A stretch of DNA of 64,000 nucleotides from Hansschlegelia beijingensis. Its GTDB lineage: Bacteria > Pseudomonadota > Alphaproteobacteria > Rhizobiales > Methylopilaceae. Location: positions 186,001 to 250,000 of the forward strand of contig NZ_JACIDR010000002.1 of NCBI RefSeq assembly GCF_014196425.1, read 5' to 3'. Below the pieces are notes generated by a model. That model made no database searches and was not told the origin of the DNA. It worked only from the letters and a program-made list of their open reading frames with translations. This document shows positions 8,711 through 17,534 of this stretch, piece after piece (position 1 is the stretch's first letter; the number at the start of each line of letters is the position of its first letter). The translations under genes were made by a program, and so were the position numbers.

Positions 8711-8871
8711 CGGGCTCCCCGGCGGGCGGCGCGGCGTCCCAGGATGGGCCTGATGGCGGCGGGGCGAAAGTTGGGGTTCTCCCTAATGGCGGCCGATGTC
8801 CGCCGGCGGTCTTCCGTGCGCGCCGGCGCTCGCCATATGCGGAAGACAGAGGCGGGCATCGGGGCGCGATC

Positions 8872-10245
8872 GTGAGCGAAGCCACTTTCCTCGGCGACCT
8901 TCTGCAGACCATCGCTGAGCGCGGACGCCGGTTGCTCGCGCGCGCCGGGCCGCCGGACGACGGGCGAGGCGGCGCGCTGGCGGCGCTCTGCGAGCGGCTG
9001 CTGGCGAGCCGCGGCGAGGCGTCGAGCCTCGCTCTCGCACAGGAGATTCTCGATCGCTGGGCGGGCCTTCCGGACGGCGACCGAAGAGCGTTCATGACGA
9101 TGCTGCTCGACGACTTCGGCCCGCGCCGCGACCGGCTCGACGCGGCCGTCGAGGCCTACCGGACGGCGCCCACGCCCAAGGCCGCCCAGCGGCTGCACGA
9201 AGCCTCCGAGCCGCGCCGCCAGGAGCTGATCCGCCGGCTCAACGCGGCGCCCGACGGCATGGCGGCCCTGGTGCGGATGCGCGAGGCGCTGCTCGCCCTG
9301 AAGGCCGACGATCCCGGGCTCGCGGTCGTGGACGACGATTTCGCCCATCTGTTCGGCTCGTGGTTCAACCGCGGCTTCCTGGTGCTGCGGCGGATCGACT
9401 GGGCCTCGCCGGCGAGCGTGCTGGAGAAGATCATCCGCTACGAGGCGGTGCACGAGATCCGCGACTGGGAGGAGCTGCGGCGGCGGCTCGAGCCGCCGGA
9501 CCGGCGCTGCTTCGCGTTCTTCCATCCGCGGCTGGTCGACGAGCCGCTGATCTTCGTCGAGGTGGCGCTGACGACCGACATGCCGGCGACCGTCGCCGAG
9601 GTGCTGTCGCCGGAGCGCGCCCCGATCCCCGCCGAGCAGGCGAGCGCCGCCGTGTTCTATTCGATCTCGAACTGCCAGGAGGGGCTGCGCGGCGTCTCCT
9701 TCGGCAATTTCCTGATCAAGCAGGTCGTGCAGGATCTCCGCCGCGATCTGCCGGAGCTCGCCACCTTCGTGACGCTGTCGCCGGTTCCGGGCTTCGCCGC
9801 CTGGCTCGCGCGCGAGCGGGAGGCGCCGGACTCCGAGGCGCTCGGCGCCGAGGATCGCGCGCTGCTCGCGGCTCTCGACGACCGCGGCTGGATGGACGAT
9901 CCGGAGGCGGCCGAGAGGCTGCGGCCGGTGATGAGCCGCGCCTGCGCCTGGTATCTGGTGCACGCCCGCAACGGACGCGGCGGCGTGATCGACCCGGTCG
10001 CCCGCTTCCACCTCGGCAATGGCGCGCGGCTTGAACGCGTCAACTTCCTCGCGGACCGTTCGGCGCGGGCGATGCGGCAGGCGCACGGCATGATGGTCAA
10101 CTACCTCTACGAGCTGGAGAAGATCGAGGCCAACCACGAGGCGTTCTTCGACCGCGGCGAGGTCGCGACCTCCTCTTCCGTGCGTCGGCTCGCCCGCCGC
10201 CAGCGGAGCCCGGAGGTCAAGCCGGCGGCGCTTCCCGCCAGCTGA
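8872..10245 (+). CDS. Malonyl-CoA decarboxylase
   Basis: This enzyme converts malonyl-CoA to acetyl-CoA and CO2. The N-terminal helical domain covers about 1-160 and the acyltransferase-like catalytic domain the rest. The catalytic Ser lies in the SISNCQEGLRGVSFG region and the catalytic His in the segment ARFHLGNGARLERVNF near the C-terminus. I chose the GTG at 8872, which opens VSEATFLGDLL and gives 457 residues, the usual size. The frame is open further upstream, but that part is Arg/Gly/Pro-rich and unlike the family. Rhizobia often place this gene near matB; here it stands alone. Confidence 0.93.
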   Translation: MSEATFLGDLLQTIAERGRRLLARAGPPDDGRGGALAALCERLLASRGEASSLALAQEILDRWAGLPDGDRRAFMTMLLDDFGPRRDRLDAAVEAYRTAPTPKAAQRLHEASEPRRQELIRRLNAAPDGMAALVRMREALLALKADDPGLAVVDDDFAHLFGSWFNRGFLVLRRIDWASPASVLEKIIRYEAVHEIRDWEELRRRLEPPDRRCFAFFHPRLVDEPLIFVEVALTTDMPATVAEVLSPERAPIPAEQASAAVFYSISNCQEGLRGVSFGNFLIKQVVQDLRRDLPELATFVTLSPVPGFAAWLAREREAPDSEALGAEDRALLAALDDRGWMDDPEAAERLRPVMSRACAWYLVHARNGRGGVIDPVARFHLGNGARLERVNFLADRSARAMRQAHGMMVNYLYELEKIEANHEAFFDRGEVATSSSVRRLARRQRSPEVKPAALPAS

Positions 10246-10360
10246 TCGCCACTCCGCCGGACGGTTGCAGCCGCCTAGCGCGGCGCCCAGATCGGTGAAG
10301 CGCGGCGTGGCGCATGAGAGCGAAGCGGACGCGCTCCGCCGCCCAAGCAAGGAGGCGCCA

Positions 10361-10582
10361 ATGACCATGACGCGTGAGGACGTGATCGGCGTGATCGGCC
10401 CTGCCGACGACGTTCTGGTCGCGGAGATCGTCGCGACCGGGGCGACGCCGGAGGAGCTTGCGGAAGCCTGGGCCTGGCTCAATGCCGACGAAGCGCTGCT
10501 GAACGAGGGCCGTCCCCTGCCCGCTCCGCGGGTCGCCGCGCTCGCCGAACTGCTGCGCCCGGAGGAAGACGAAGAGGCCTGA
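10361..10582 (+). CDS. Small acidic hypothetical protein
   Basis: The 73-residue protein starts [13 protein letters not shown] after an ideal Shine-Dalgarno (AAGGAGG, 10350 onward), which fixes the start over the earlier in-frame codons. It is a helical, acidic protein ending EEDEEA, with two Trp in [13 protein letters not shown]. There is no signal peptide. From memory, proteins of this shape are widespread and unstudied in Hyphomicrobiales. It lies between malonyl-CoA decarboxylase and the ABC exporter without overlap. Confidence 0.7.
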   Translation: MTMTREDVIGVIGPADDVLVAEIVATGATPEELAEAWAWLNADEALLNEGRPLPAPRVAALAELLRPEEDEEA

Positions 10583-10664
10583 ACGCCGGCAATGCGCGGG
10601 CGCAAACGGTCATCCGCGCGCGGCGCCATGGACGAAGCGGCGCCGCGCGTCTATCTGCGCGGCC

Positions 10665-11588
10665 ATGCCGGTCATCTCCATCTCCAATCTCTCCAAGACC
10701 TACGCCTCGGGCTTCGAGGCGCTGAAGAGCGTCAACCTCGCCATCGAGCGCGGCGAGATCTTCGCGCTGCTCGGTCCGAACGGCGCGGGCAAGACGACGC
10801 TGATCAGCATCGTCTGCGGCATCGTCAACGCCAGCTCGGGCACCGTCGAGGTTGAGGGACGCAACATCGTCTCGGACTTCCGCGCGGCGCGGTCGGCCAT
10901 CGGCCTGGTTCCGCAGGAGCTCACGACGGACCATTTCGAGACCGTCTGGGCGACCGTCAATTTCAGCCGCGGCCTGTTCGGCAAGCCCAAGAACCCGGCC
11001 TATGTCGAGAAGATCCTGCGCGACCTGTCGCTGTGGGAGAAGCGCGATTCGAAGATCCTGACGCTGTCGGGCGGCATGAAGCGCCGCGTGCTGATCGCCA
11101 AGGCGCTGGCGCATGAGCCGCGGGTGCTGTTCCTCGACGAGCCGACCGCCGGCGTCGACGTCGAGCTCAGGCGCGACATGTGGGAGCTCGTCCGGGCGCT
11201 GCGCGAGACCGGCGTCACGATCATCCTGACGACCCATTACATCGAGGAAGCCGAGGAGATGGCCGACCGGGTCGGCGTCATCAGCAATGGCGAGATCATC
11301 CTGACCGAGGACAAGGCCGCGCTGATGTCGAAGCTCGGCCGCAAGCAGCTGATCCTCAATCTTCCCGAAGCCCTGCCGCGCGTTCCGCCGCGGCTCGAGG
11401 GGCACAACCTCGAACTCGCCGACGACGGCTGCTCGCTGGTCTACACCTACGACACCAAGGCCGAGCGCACGGGCATCACGGGCCTGCTGACCGATCTCGC
11501 AGCCGCCGGCATCCGCTTCAGCGACCTGCAGACGCGGCAGAGCTCGCTCGAAGAAATCTTCGTGGACCTGGTGAGGGCCCGCCGATGA
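10665..11588 (+). CDS. ABC transporter ATP-binding protein (ABC-2 type exporter)
   Basis: The 307-residue ATPase has Walker [10 protein letters not shown] (37-45), signature LSGGMKRR (134-141), Walker B VLFLDEP (154-160) and H-loop H191. The C-terminal 80 residues match the regulatory tail of ABC-2 (drug/polysaccharide) exporters. Its stop overlaps the ATG of the permease (ATGA), so the two form one exporter. Gene order and family resemble the YadG/YadH pair of E. coli. The substrate is not predictable. GGCGCC inverted motifs precede the gene, and no clear ribosome binding site is seen. Confidence 0.92.
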   Translation: MPVISISNLSKTYASGFEALKSVNLAIERGEIFALLGPNGAGKTTLISIVCGIVNASSGTVEVEGRNIVSDFRAARSAIGLVPQELTTDHFETVWATVNFSRGLFGKPKNPAYVEKILRDLSLWEKRDSKILTLSGGMKRRVLIAKALAHEPRVLFLDEPTAGVDVELRRDMWELVRALRETGVTIILTTHYIEEAEEMADRVGVISNGEIILTEDKAALMSKLGRKQLILNLPEALPRVPPRLEGHNLELADDGCSLVYTYDTKAERTGITGLLTDLAAAGIRFSDLQTRQSSLEEIFVDLVRARR

Positions 11589-12346
11589 ACTTCCGCGCCA
11601 TCCAGGCGATCTACCTGTTCGAGATGGCCCGCGCCTGGCGCACGCTGCTGCAGAGCATCGTGTCGCCGGTGCTGTCGACCTCGCTCTATTTCGTGGTGTT
11701 CGGCGCGGCGATCGGCTCGCGCATCCAGGAGATCGACGGCGTCCCGTACGGGGCCTACATCGTTCCGGGCCTGATCATGCTCTCGCTGCTGACGCAGAGC
11801 ATCTCGAACGCGGCCTTCGGCATCTACTTCCCGCGCTTCTCGGGCACGATCTACGAAGTGCTGTCGGCGCCGGTCTCCTACGTTGAGATCGTGATCGCCT
11901 ATGTCGGGGCCGCGGCCAGCAAATCGATCCTGCTCGGCCTGATCATCCTGGCGACCGCCGCGCTGTTCGTGCCGCTGCAGATCCAGCACCCGATCTGGAT
12001 GATCTCGTTCCTCGTCCTGACGGCCGTGACCTTCAGCCTGTTCGGCTTCATCATCGGCATCTGGGCGGATGGCTTCGAGAAGCTGCAGCTGGTGCCGCTG
12101 CTGATCGTCACCCCGCTCACCTTCCTGGGCGGGAGCTTCTACTCGATCGACATGCTGCCGCCGTTCTGGCGCGGCGTCACGCTGTTCAACCCGGTGGTCT
12201 ATCTGGTGAGCGGCTTCCGCTGGAGCTTCTATGGCCGCTCCGACCTCGGGGTCGGGATCAGCCTGGGCATGACGCTGGTGTTCCTGGTCGCCTGCCTGCT
12301 CGCGGTGCGCTGGATCTTCAAGACCGGATACCGCCTGAAGGCCTGA
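11585..12346 (+). CDS. ABC-2 type permease
   Basis: The 253-residue inner-membrane protein has about six hydrophobic segments, starting with one at about 22-42, and the ABC-2 signature region [20 protein letters not shown]. The start [18 protein letters not shown] is set by the ATGA overlap with the ATPase gene. It is the YadH-like membrane half of the exporter, working as a homodimer with two ATPase subunits. The next gene is convergent, so this ends the operon. Confidence 0.92.
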   Translation: MNFRAIQAIYLFEMARAWRTLLQSIVSPVLSTSLYFVVFGAAIGSRIQEIDGVPYGAYIVPGLIMLSLLTQSISNAAFGIYFPRFSGTIYEVLSAPVSYVEIVIAYVGAAASKSILLGLIILATAALFVPLQIQHPIWMISFLVLTAVTFSLFGFIIGIWADGFEKLQLVPLLIVTPLTFLGGSFYSIDMLPPFWRGVTLFNPVVYLVSGFRWSFYGRSDLGVGISLGMTLVFLVACLLAVRWIFKTGYRLKA

Positions 12347-12352
12347 CCGGCC

Positions 12353-13189
12353 TCACCAGGGGTCGGTCATCTCCGGCGCGGCGCGGCCCTGCTCGCGGCG
12401 GGCTTCGCGCTCCTGCTCGAAGCGCCGGCGGATGTAGACCCCGGGGTCGTCCGGCAACGTCTCGAGCCACTGCCGCGACGCGTAGACGGTCTTGTACATG
12501 ATGCTGTCGCTGTGGAGCGCCGGCTGATCGGACGTCTGGCGCGCGACGTTCATGGAGGCGTCGCCGGTGCGCCCCGGCCCCTGCGCCGCGCCGATCGAGC
12601 CGGTCGCCTTGCCGGCCCGGGAGGAGGCGCTTCCCTGATCGCCGCGGCTGACCCGGAAGGCCTTGCTCGATCCGGCTCCCTCCGCCTGCTTGCCGGAGTC
12701 GCGATCGCCGGCCGCTCCCTGACCCTCGGACTCGACGTCGTTCTCGGCGGCCGCCGGCGCGTCGCCGCCGCGCTTGTTCTCGGTCGCCGCGGCCTGCGCG
12801 CCGTTCCGCGCGTCCGGTCCATCGCCGCGCCTGACGCGGATCAGCGACTCGACCAGGGCGAGGTTGTACCGGGCGTCCTCGTCGTTGGGATCGCGGCTCA
12901 GCGCCTCGTCGAAAGCCTCGACCGCCTCCTTCAGCCGGCCGGCGCGGGCCAGCGCCGTCCCCAGGTCGTAAGCCTGTCCGGGGAAGTCGGCCTGGCGGAA
13001 GGCCTCGGCGGCTTCGGCGTAACGGCCGCGCTCGTAGAGCGCCGCGCCGTTCCATGCGGCCCCGCCCAGAACGAACGCCCCGACCCGCGGCAAACCGGCG
13101 TCGAACAAGGCCCGGCCGATCCGCTGACGGGAATCGGTCAGGCCGAGGGCGGCGACGATCAGCACGACGAGGATCAGGATCCGGATCAC
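12353..13189 (-). CDS. TPR protein resembling the BatC part of Bat/VWA clusters
   Basis: The 278-residue protein has an N-terminal membrane anchor (residues 1-17). Tetratricopeptide-like helices follow at about 50-115 (ERGRYAEAAEAFRQ, LKEAVEAFDEAL), then a charged low-complexity stretch at 120-210. The C-terminal motif LPDDPGVYIRRRF resembles the tail of bacterial VWA-TPR/BatB-BatC proteins. Those proteins occur with MoxR ATPases, but no moxR or VWA gene is seen here. It would sit on the periplasmic side as an interaction scaffold. The family assignment rests on the motif only. Confidence 0.7.
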   Translation of the reverse strand: MIRILILVVLIVAALGLTDSRQRIGRALFDAGLPRVGAFVLGGAAWNGAALYERGRYAEAAEAFRQADFPGQAYDLGTALARAGRLKEAVEAFDEALSRDPNDEDARYNLALVESLIRVRRGDGPDARNGAQAAATENKRGGDAPAAAENDVESEGQGAAGDRDSGKQAEGAGSSKAFRVSRGDQGSASSRAGKATGSIGAAQGPGRTGDASMNVARQTSDQPALHSDSIMYKTVYASRQWLETLPDDPGVYIRRRFEQEREARREQGRAAPEMTDPW

Positions 13190-13317
13190 GAACGCTCCCG
13201 GGAAACGGTCGGGTCCATGCTAGCGCGACGCGGGGCCGCCGTCGCCAGCCGGTTCCGGATATGGCCAAGGCCGCTCGCTGGCGCCATTCTCGCCCGCGGC
13301 TTACCGGGGTGCTCACT

Positions 13318-13494
13318 ATGCCGCCAATGATCCGAAACGCGCTCGAGCTGCTGGCGGCGCTTGCCCTGATGGCGGTGCTGTTCTCGGTCGCCTTCCTGCT
13401 GTCCACCACCACGCCGCAGGTGCATATCGGCTGGTTCTTCGGGGGCGCCGGACTGGTGTACTCGATGCTGGTGCTGTTCTACCTCAACCGCTGA
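13318..13494 (+). CDS. Small membrane protein
   Basis: This is a 58-codon gene. It contains two hydrophobic segments, LELLAALALMAVLFSVAFLL and a second around WFFGGAGLVYSMLVLFY, with a short polar link, so a two-span inner-membrane hairpin is likely. ATG 13318 follows GGGG by about 7 bases, and ATG 13327 is an alternative start. No family is recognised. Confidence 0.6.
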   Translation: MPPMIRNALELLAALALMAVLFSVAFLLSTTTPQVHIGWFFGGAGLVYSMLVLFYLNR

Positions 13495-13501
13495 GCGAGC
13501 C

Positions 13502-14572
13502 TCAGCCGCGCTCCCGGTCGAGCAGCGCGCGCTTCCTGTCCGCCCCCCAACGATAGCCCGAGAGCCCGCCGTCGCTGCGCAGGACGCGGTGGCACGGAAT
13601 CGCGACCGCGAGCGCGTTCGCCGCGCAGGCGCCCGCCACCGCCCGCACCGCCTGCGGGGCGCCCGTGCGGCGGGCGAGTTCGGCGTAGCTCACCGTTTCG
13701 CCCGCCGGGACGGCGGCGAGCGCCGCCCAGACCCGCTGCTGGAAGACGGTGCCGCGGATGTCGAGCGGCAGGTCGAACCCGTCCGAGGGTCGCTCGACGA
13801 GCGCCACGACCCGCGCCGTCACGGCGGCGAAGTCCTCGCTCGCCTCGGACAGGACGGCGCCCGGGAACCGGCCGCGAAGCTCGGCCAGGAGCGGCTCCGG
13901 CGCGTCGCCCAGCAGGATGGCGCAGACGCCCCGCTCGCTTTGCGCCGCGAGCACGCTGCCGAGCCAACAGTCCGCGACGGCGTAACGGATCTCGGCCCCC
14001 GCGCCGCCCGCCCGGTATTGCGACGGCGTCATGCCGAGCAGCCGGTCGGCGGCTTCGTAGAACCGTCCGCTCGAGCCGAAACCGGCATCATAGATCGCCT
14101 CCGTGACCGAGCCCGCGCGGCCGCCCAGAACCTCCCGCAGGCGGGCCGCCCGCAGCCCGTCCGCATAGGCCTTCGGCGTGACGCCGGTGACGGACCGGAA
14201 CAGCCGATGAAATCGCGAGGCGCTCAATCCCGCCTCCCGGGCCAGCGCGGCGAGACCCGGCGGCTCGTCGGCGGCGGCCTCAAGCGTCCGGCAGGCCTGC
14301 GCCACGCGCGCGGCGGCCGTCTCGGCCACGCCGCCGGCGTCGGGCGCGCAGCGCCGGCAGGGGCGGAAGCCGGCCAGAGCCGCCTGCGCCGGGCCGGCGA
14401 AGAACGAGACGTTCTCGGGCTTGGCGCGCCTGGCCGGACAGGACGGTCGGCAATAGACGCCCGTGGTGCGCACGGCGTAGACGAACGCGCCGTCCTGGCG
14501 CCGGTCGCGCGCGGCCACGGCGCGCCAGCGCGGATCCTCCTCGGTCAAGGCGCGAGCCGTCGTCAGGACCAT
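13502..14572 (-). CDS. ada: Bifunctional methylation sensor/regulator and O6-methylguanine-DNA methyltransferase
   Basis: Ada repairs alkylated DNA and activates the adaptive response. The zinc-binding N-terminal domain carries C41, C45, C72 and C75 (VYCRPSC, PCRRC). C41 corresponds to the methylphosphotriester acceptor. An AraC-type helix-turn-helix follows at about 90-175. The C-terminal methyltransferase ends with the active-site IPCHRVL, Cys327. The start MVLTTARALTEED is set by GGAGG seven bases upstream; the longer frame to 14677 has no such site. The protein has 356 residues, near the family norm. It probably regulates its own promoter. Confidence 0.95.
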   Translation of the reverse strand: MVLTTARALTEEDPRWRAVAARDRRQDGAFVYAVRTTGVYCRPSCPARRAKPENVSFFAGPAQAALAGFRPCRRCAPDAGGVAETAAARVAQACRTLEAAADEPPGLAALAREAGLSASRFHRLFRSVTGVTPKAYADGLRAARLREVLGGRAGSVTEAIYDAGFGSSGRFYEAADRLLGMTPSQYRAGGAGAEIRYAVADCWLGSVLAAQSERGVCAILLGDAPEPLLAELRGRFPGAVLSEASEDFAAVTARVVALVERPSDGFDLPLDIRGTVFQQRVWAALAAVPAGETVSYAELARRTGAPQAVRAVAGACAANALAVAIPCHRVLRSDGGLSGYRWGADRKRALLDRERG

Positions 14573-14666
14573 GGTCGCCTCCTGCTCCCAAAGCTTCGAG
14601 GGCGGACGATAGCGCGCCTGGTCGCCGCGCGCGCTCCGGTCCTTGCCGTCAAACCGAACCGCGGCC

Positions 14667-15401
14667 TCAGCCGCCATAGCGTTCGGTTCGGATCACCCCG
14701 GGCGCCACGCCCTCGTCCAGGAGGGCGCCCGCGGCGGCCTCCACGAACGCGTTCGAGCCGCAGATGAAGACGTGCCGGGGCGCCTCGGGGAGCCCGGCGA
14801 GCGCCTCGGCCGCCATCGGCCGGTCGAAGCGCCTGCCATGGTCGCCCGCGCGACGCGGCGCGTCGCGGCTGGTGGCGATCATGAGCCGGAAGCCGTCCTG
14901 TCGCGACTCGAGGCCGATCAGTTCGTCCCGGAACAGGGCCTCGTCCCAGCTCCGGCTCGCGAGCAGCAGCAGCGCCGGCGTCGCAGCTCCCTGGTCGGCC
15001 CTGTGGCGGAGCATCGCCATCAGGGGCGCGACGCCGGATCCCGCCCCGACGAGCAGCAGCGGCCCACCGTCTGCGACGTCCCAGACGAAATGGCCGCCGA
15101 TCGGGCCGCGCAGCTCGATCTCGTCGCCGACCTGCGCGACCTCATGGAAGAAGGACGAGACCTCGCCGTCCTCGAGCTTCTCGACCGCAAGCTCGAGCCG
15201 CTCCGGCTGGCCGGGCGAGGAGGCGATCGAATAGCTGCGGCGAGCCTGGTAGCCGTCCTCGGCCGTCAGCCGCAGGTCGACATGCTGGCCAGCCTTGAAG
15301 ACGAACGGGCGTTCCGGCGCGAGGAAGAAGCTCTTCACCCGGGCGCCGCGCGGGACGATCTCCGCGATGCGCGCGGTCTGCCAGCCGAGCGGGGCGGTCA
15401 C
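14667..15401 (-). CDS. Ferredoxin-NADP reductase-type FAD/NAD(P) oxidoreductase
   Basis: The 244-residue flavoprotein has the FAD motif RRSYSIASSPGQ and an NAD(P)-binding motif LLLVGAGSGVAPLMAML. It ends with the family FICGSNAFVEA segment and a terminal aromatic ERYGG. I start it at GTG 15401, which overlaps the stop of the molybdopterin gene (GTGA), so the pair is translationally coupled. It lacks a 2Fe-2S domain. It likely passes electrons between NAD(P)H and the neighbouring sulfite-oxidase-like protein or a partner. The electron direction is inference. Confidence 0.88.
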   Translation of the reverse strand: MTAPLGWQTARIAEIVPRGARVKSFFLAPERPFVFKAGQHVDLRLTAEDGYQARRSYSIASSPGQPERLELAVEKLEDGEVSSFFHEVAQVGDEIELRGPIGGHFVWDVADGGPLLLVGAGSGVAPLMAMLRHRADQGAATPALLLLASRSWDEALFRDELIGLESRQDGFRLMIATSRDAPRRAGDHGRRFDRPMAAEALAGLPEAPRHVFICGSNAFVEAAAGALLDEGVAPGVIRTERYGG

Positions 15402-16009
15402 AGATCGTCGTGGTAGCGCTGCTCGCGCCAGGGGTCGCCATACATGTGGTAGCCGCGCAGCTCCCAGAACCCGGCGGTGTCGGTCTCGGTGAACTGCAAG
15501 CCGCTCAGCCACTTGGCGGATTTCCAGAAGTACAGATGCGGCACCAGCAGGCGGGCCGGCCCGCCATGGTCCGGCGCGAGCGGCGCGCCGTCATAGCTCA
15601 GCGCCACCATGGCCTTGCCGCCGACCAGATCGGCCGAGGGCACGTTGGTCGAGTAGCCGTCGAAGCCGTGCGCCAGCACGAACGGCGTCGGCGGCGCGGC
15701 GAAGCCGGCGGCGGCCAGCAGGTCGTCGATCGTGACGCCCTCCCAGTCGGTGTCGAGCTTGGACCAGGTCGTCACGCAATGGATGTCGCGCGTGATGCGC
15801 GTGCGCGGCAGCGCGTTGAAGGCGTCCCAGTCCCACTTCACCAGCGGGCGCGGGCCGACCTTGAGGGTGAAGGACCACTCGGCCAGCTTGACGCGCGGCG
15901 TCGGCCCGGCCGACAGCACCGGAAACCCGGTCGTCAGCGCCTGACCGGGCGGAATGCGTGAGGCGACGTCCGCCGGCGTGCGCCGTCCCCCGAAACCTCG
16001 CGTGGCCAT
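15398..16009 (-). CDS. Sulfite oxidase-like molybdopterin oxidoreductase
   Basis: The 203-residue protein is the molybdopterin-binding domain alone, of the sulfite oxidase/YedY superfamily. The molybdenum ligand Cys lies in RDIHCVTTWSKLD, and the cofactor-binding HGFDGYSTN and KWLSGLQF segments are present. I start at MATRGFGGRRTP after GAGGCAGG. No Tat signal is visible, so it may be cytoplasmic, unlike MsrP. Its gene is coupled to the flavin reductase downstream, a combination known for uncharacterised two-component enzymes. The substrate is unknown. Confidence 0.88.
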   Translation of the reverse strand: MATRGFGGRRTPADVASRIPPGQALTTGFPVLSAGPTPRVKLAEWSFTLKVGPRPLVKWDWDAFNALPRTRITRDIHCVTTWSKLDTDWEGVTIDDLLAAAGFAAPPTPFVLAHGFDGYSTNVPSADLVGGKAMVALSYDGAPLAPDHGGPARLLVPHLYFWKSAKWLSGLQFTETDTAGFWELRGYHMYGDPWREQRYHDDL

Positions 16010-16129
16010 CCGCCTGCCTCCATCGCCCGGGAGGAGACTAGCCGCAGGCGTTCCCAAGGCAAGCGGCGCTTGACCTGCGCGCCCGCGCGCCGGAGACCAT
16101 GCGGCCTGCGCTCCGGGCCGGAACCCTCA

Positions 16130-17413
16130 ATGTTGCTCACCCTGCTTCGCTCGCGCCGCTTCGCGCCTCTGTTCGCCTGCCAGCTGTTTGCGGCCTTCAA
16201 CGACAATTTCATCAAGAACGCCTTGGCGATCCTGATCCTGTTCCAGCTCGGCGGGTCGAGCGGCCCGATGCTGGTGACGCTCGCGGGCGCGCTGTTCATC
16301 CTGCCGTTCTTCGTGCTCTCCGCGCTCGGCGGGGAGCTCGCCGACCGTTACGACAAGGCGCGGGTGGCGCGCGCGACCAAGGCCGGCGAGATCGGCGTGG
16401 CCCTGATCGCCGCTGTCGGCTTCCTGATCGCCTCGGCGCCGCTGCTGTTCCTGGCGCTGTTCCTGACCGGCTGCCTCTCGGCGCTGTTCGGCCCCGTGAA
16501 GTACGGCATCCTGCCCGATCATCTGGCGCGCGACGAACTGGTCGCCGGCAACGCGCTGATCGAAAGCGCGACCTTCCTGGCGATTCTCGCCGGCACGGTG
16601 GGCGGCGGCATCATGGTGGCCGAGGCGAGCCCGTGGGCGATCGCGGCCGTGACGCTCGTGGTCTCGCTGCTGGCCTATGTGTTCTCGACCAGGATCCCGC
16701 CGAGCGGCGAGCGCGCGCCGGGCCTGCGGATCGACCCCAACATCGCCCGCAGCACCGCCGCGCTGCTGCGGGACCTGAAGCGCCAGCCGCGCCTCTGGAC
16801 GGGCGCGATCGCGGTCAGCTGCTTCTGGCTGGTCGGGGCCGTGGTGCTGTCGCTGCTGCCGCCGCTGGTGAAGGACCCGCTCGGCGGCCGCGAGAGCCTC
16901 GTCACGCTGTTCCTCGTGGTGTTCACGGTCGGCATCGCGATCGGATCTCTGGCGGCGGCGCAGCTCAGCCGGCGGCGCATCCGGCTCGGGCTGACGCCGG
17001 TCGGCGGCGCGCTCGTCGGCGTCTTCTCGCTCGACCTCGCCTTCGCGACAGCCGGCATGGCGCCGGCCGCGACGTCGGTCGGGTGGAGCGACTTCCTGCG
17101 CTCCGCGGCCGACCTGCGGATCGTGGCCGACCTGCTCGGCATCGCGGCTGGCGGCGGCCTGTTTGTGGTGCCGGCCTTCGCGTTCCTTCAGGCCGAGGCC
17201 GGGGAAGACCACCGCGCCCGCGTGATCGCCGCCAACAACGTGCTGAACGCCGCCTTCATCGTCGGCGGCTCTCTGATCCTCATCGGGCTTCAGGCGGCCG
17301 GCTTGTCGACGTCGACGCTGATCGGCCTGGTCGGCGCGCTGTCGCTCGCGGGCGCCCCGCTGATGTGGCGCGCGCTCTCCGGCGCCGTGCGCCTCGAGGC
17401 GCAGGCGCGCTGA
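16130..17413 (+). CDS. MFS transporter, LplT/Aas-like lysophospholipid transporter family
   Basis: The 427-residue inner-membrane protein has about twelve spans. It begins MLLTLLRSRRFAPLFACQL and contains FNDNFIKNALAIL, the hallmark N-terminal segment of LplT and of the MFS domain of Aas-type proteins. Here the MFS part stands alone, without the PlsC or acyl-ACP synthetase domains often fused to it. It could flip lysophospholipids inward for re-acylation; the substrate is inferred from family. The next gene encodes an RTX protein, with no sign of functional linkage. Confidence 0.85.
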   Translation: MLLTLLRSRRFAPLFACQLFAAFNDNFIKNALAILILFQLGGSSGPMLVTLAGALFILPFFVLSALGGELADRYDKARVARATKAGEIGVALIAAVGFLIASAPLLFLALFLTGCLSALFGPVKYGILPDHLARDELVAGNALIESATFLAILAGTVGGGIMVAEASPWAIAAVTLVVSLLAYVFSTRIPPSGERAPGLRIDPNIARSTAALLRDLKRQPRLWTGAIAVSCFWLVGAVVLSLLPPLVKDPLGGRESLVTLFLVVFTVGIAIGSLAAAQLSRRRIRLGLTPVGGALVGVFSLDLAFATAGMAPAATSVGWSDFLRSAADLRIVADLLGIAAGGGLFVVPAFAFLQAEAGEDHRARVIAANNVLNAAFIVGGSLILIGLQAAGLSTSTLIGLVGALSLAGAPLMWRALSGAVRLEAQAR

Positions 17414-17534
17414 CCGGCTCGCTCCGCTCTACGTTGTCTTACGGATGCCGGAGACGGGGCATCCCCTCCATAGTACCGCTGCGCAGGGCCAAAGATGATC
17501 GGGTGATCATGATCTGTGCAGGCGGGGCTCAGTC

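Noticed and set aside
8395-10629. 744-codon open frame on the minus strand
   Set aside because: It is antisense to the malonyl-CoA decarboxylase gene. Its product is Arg/His/Ala-rich without motifs, which is the usual shadow of GC-rich coding DNA.
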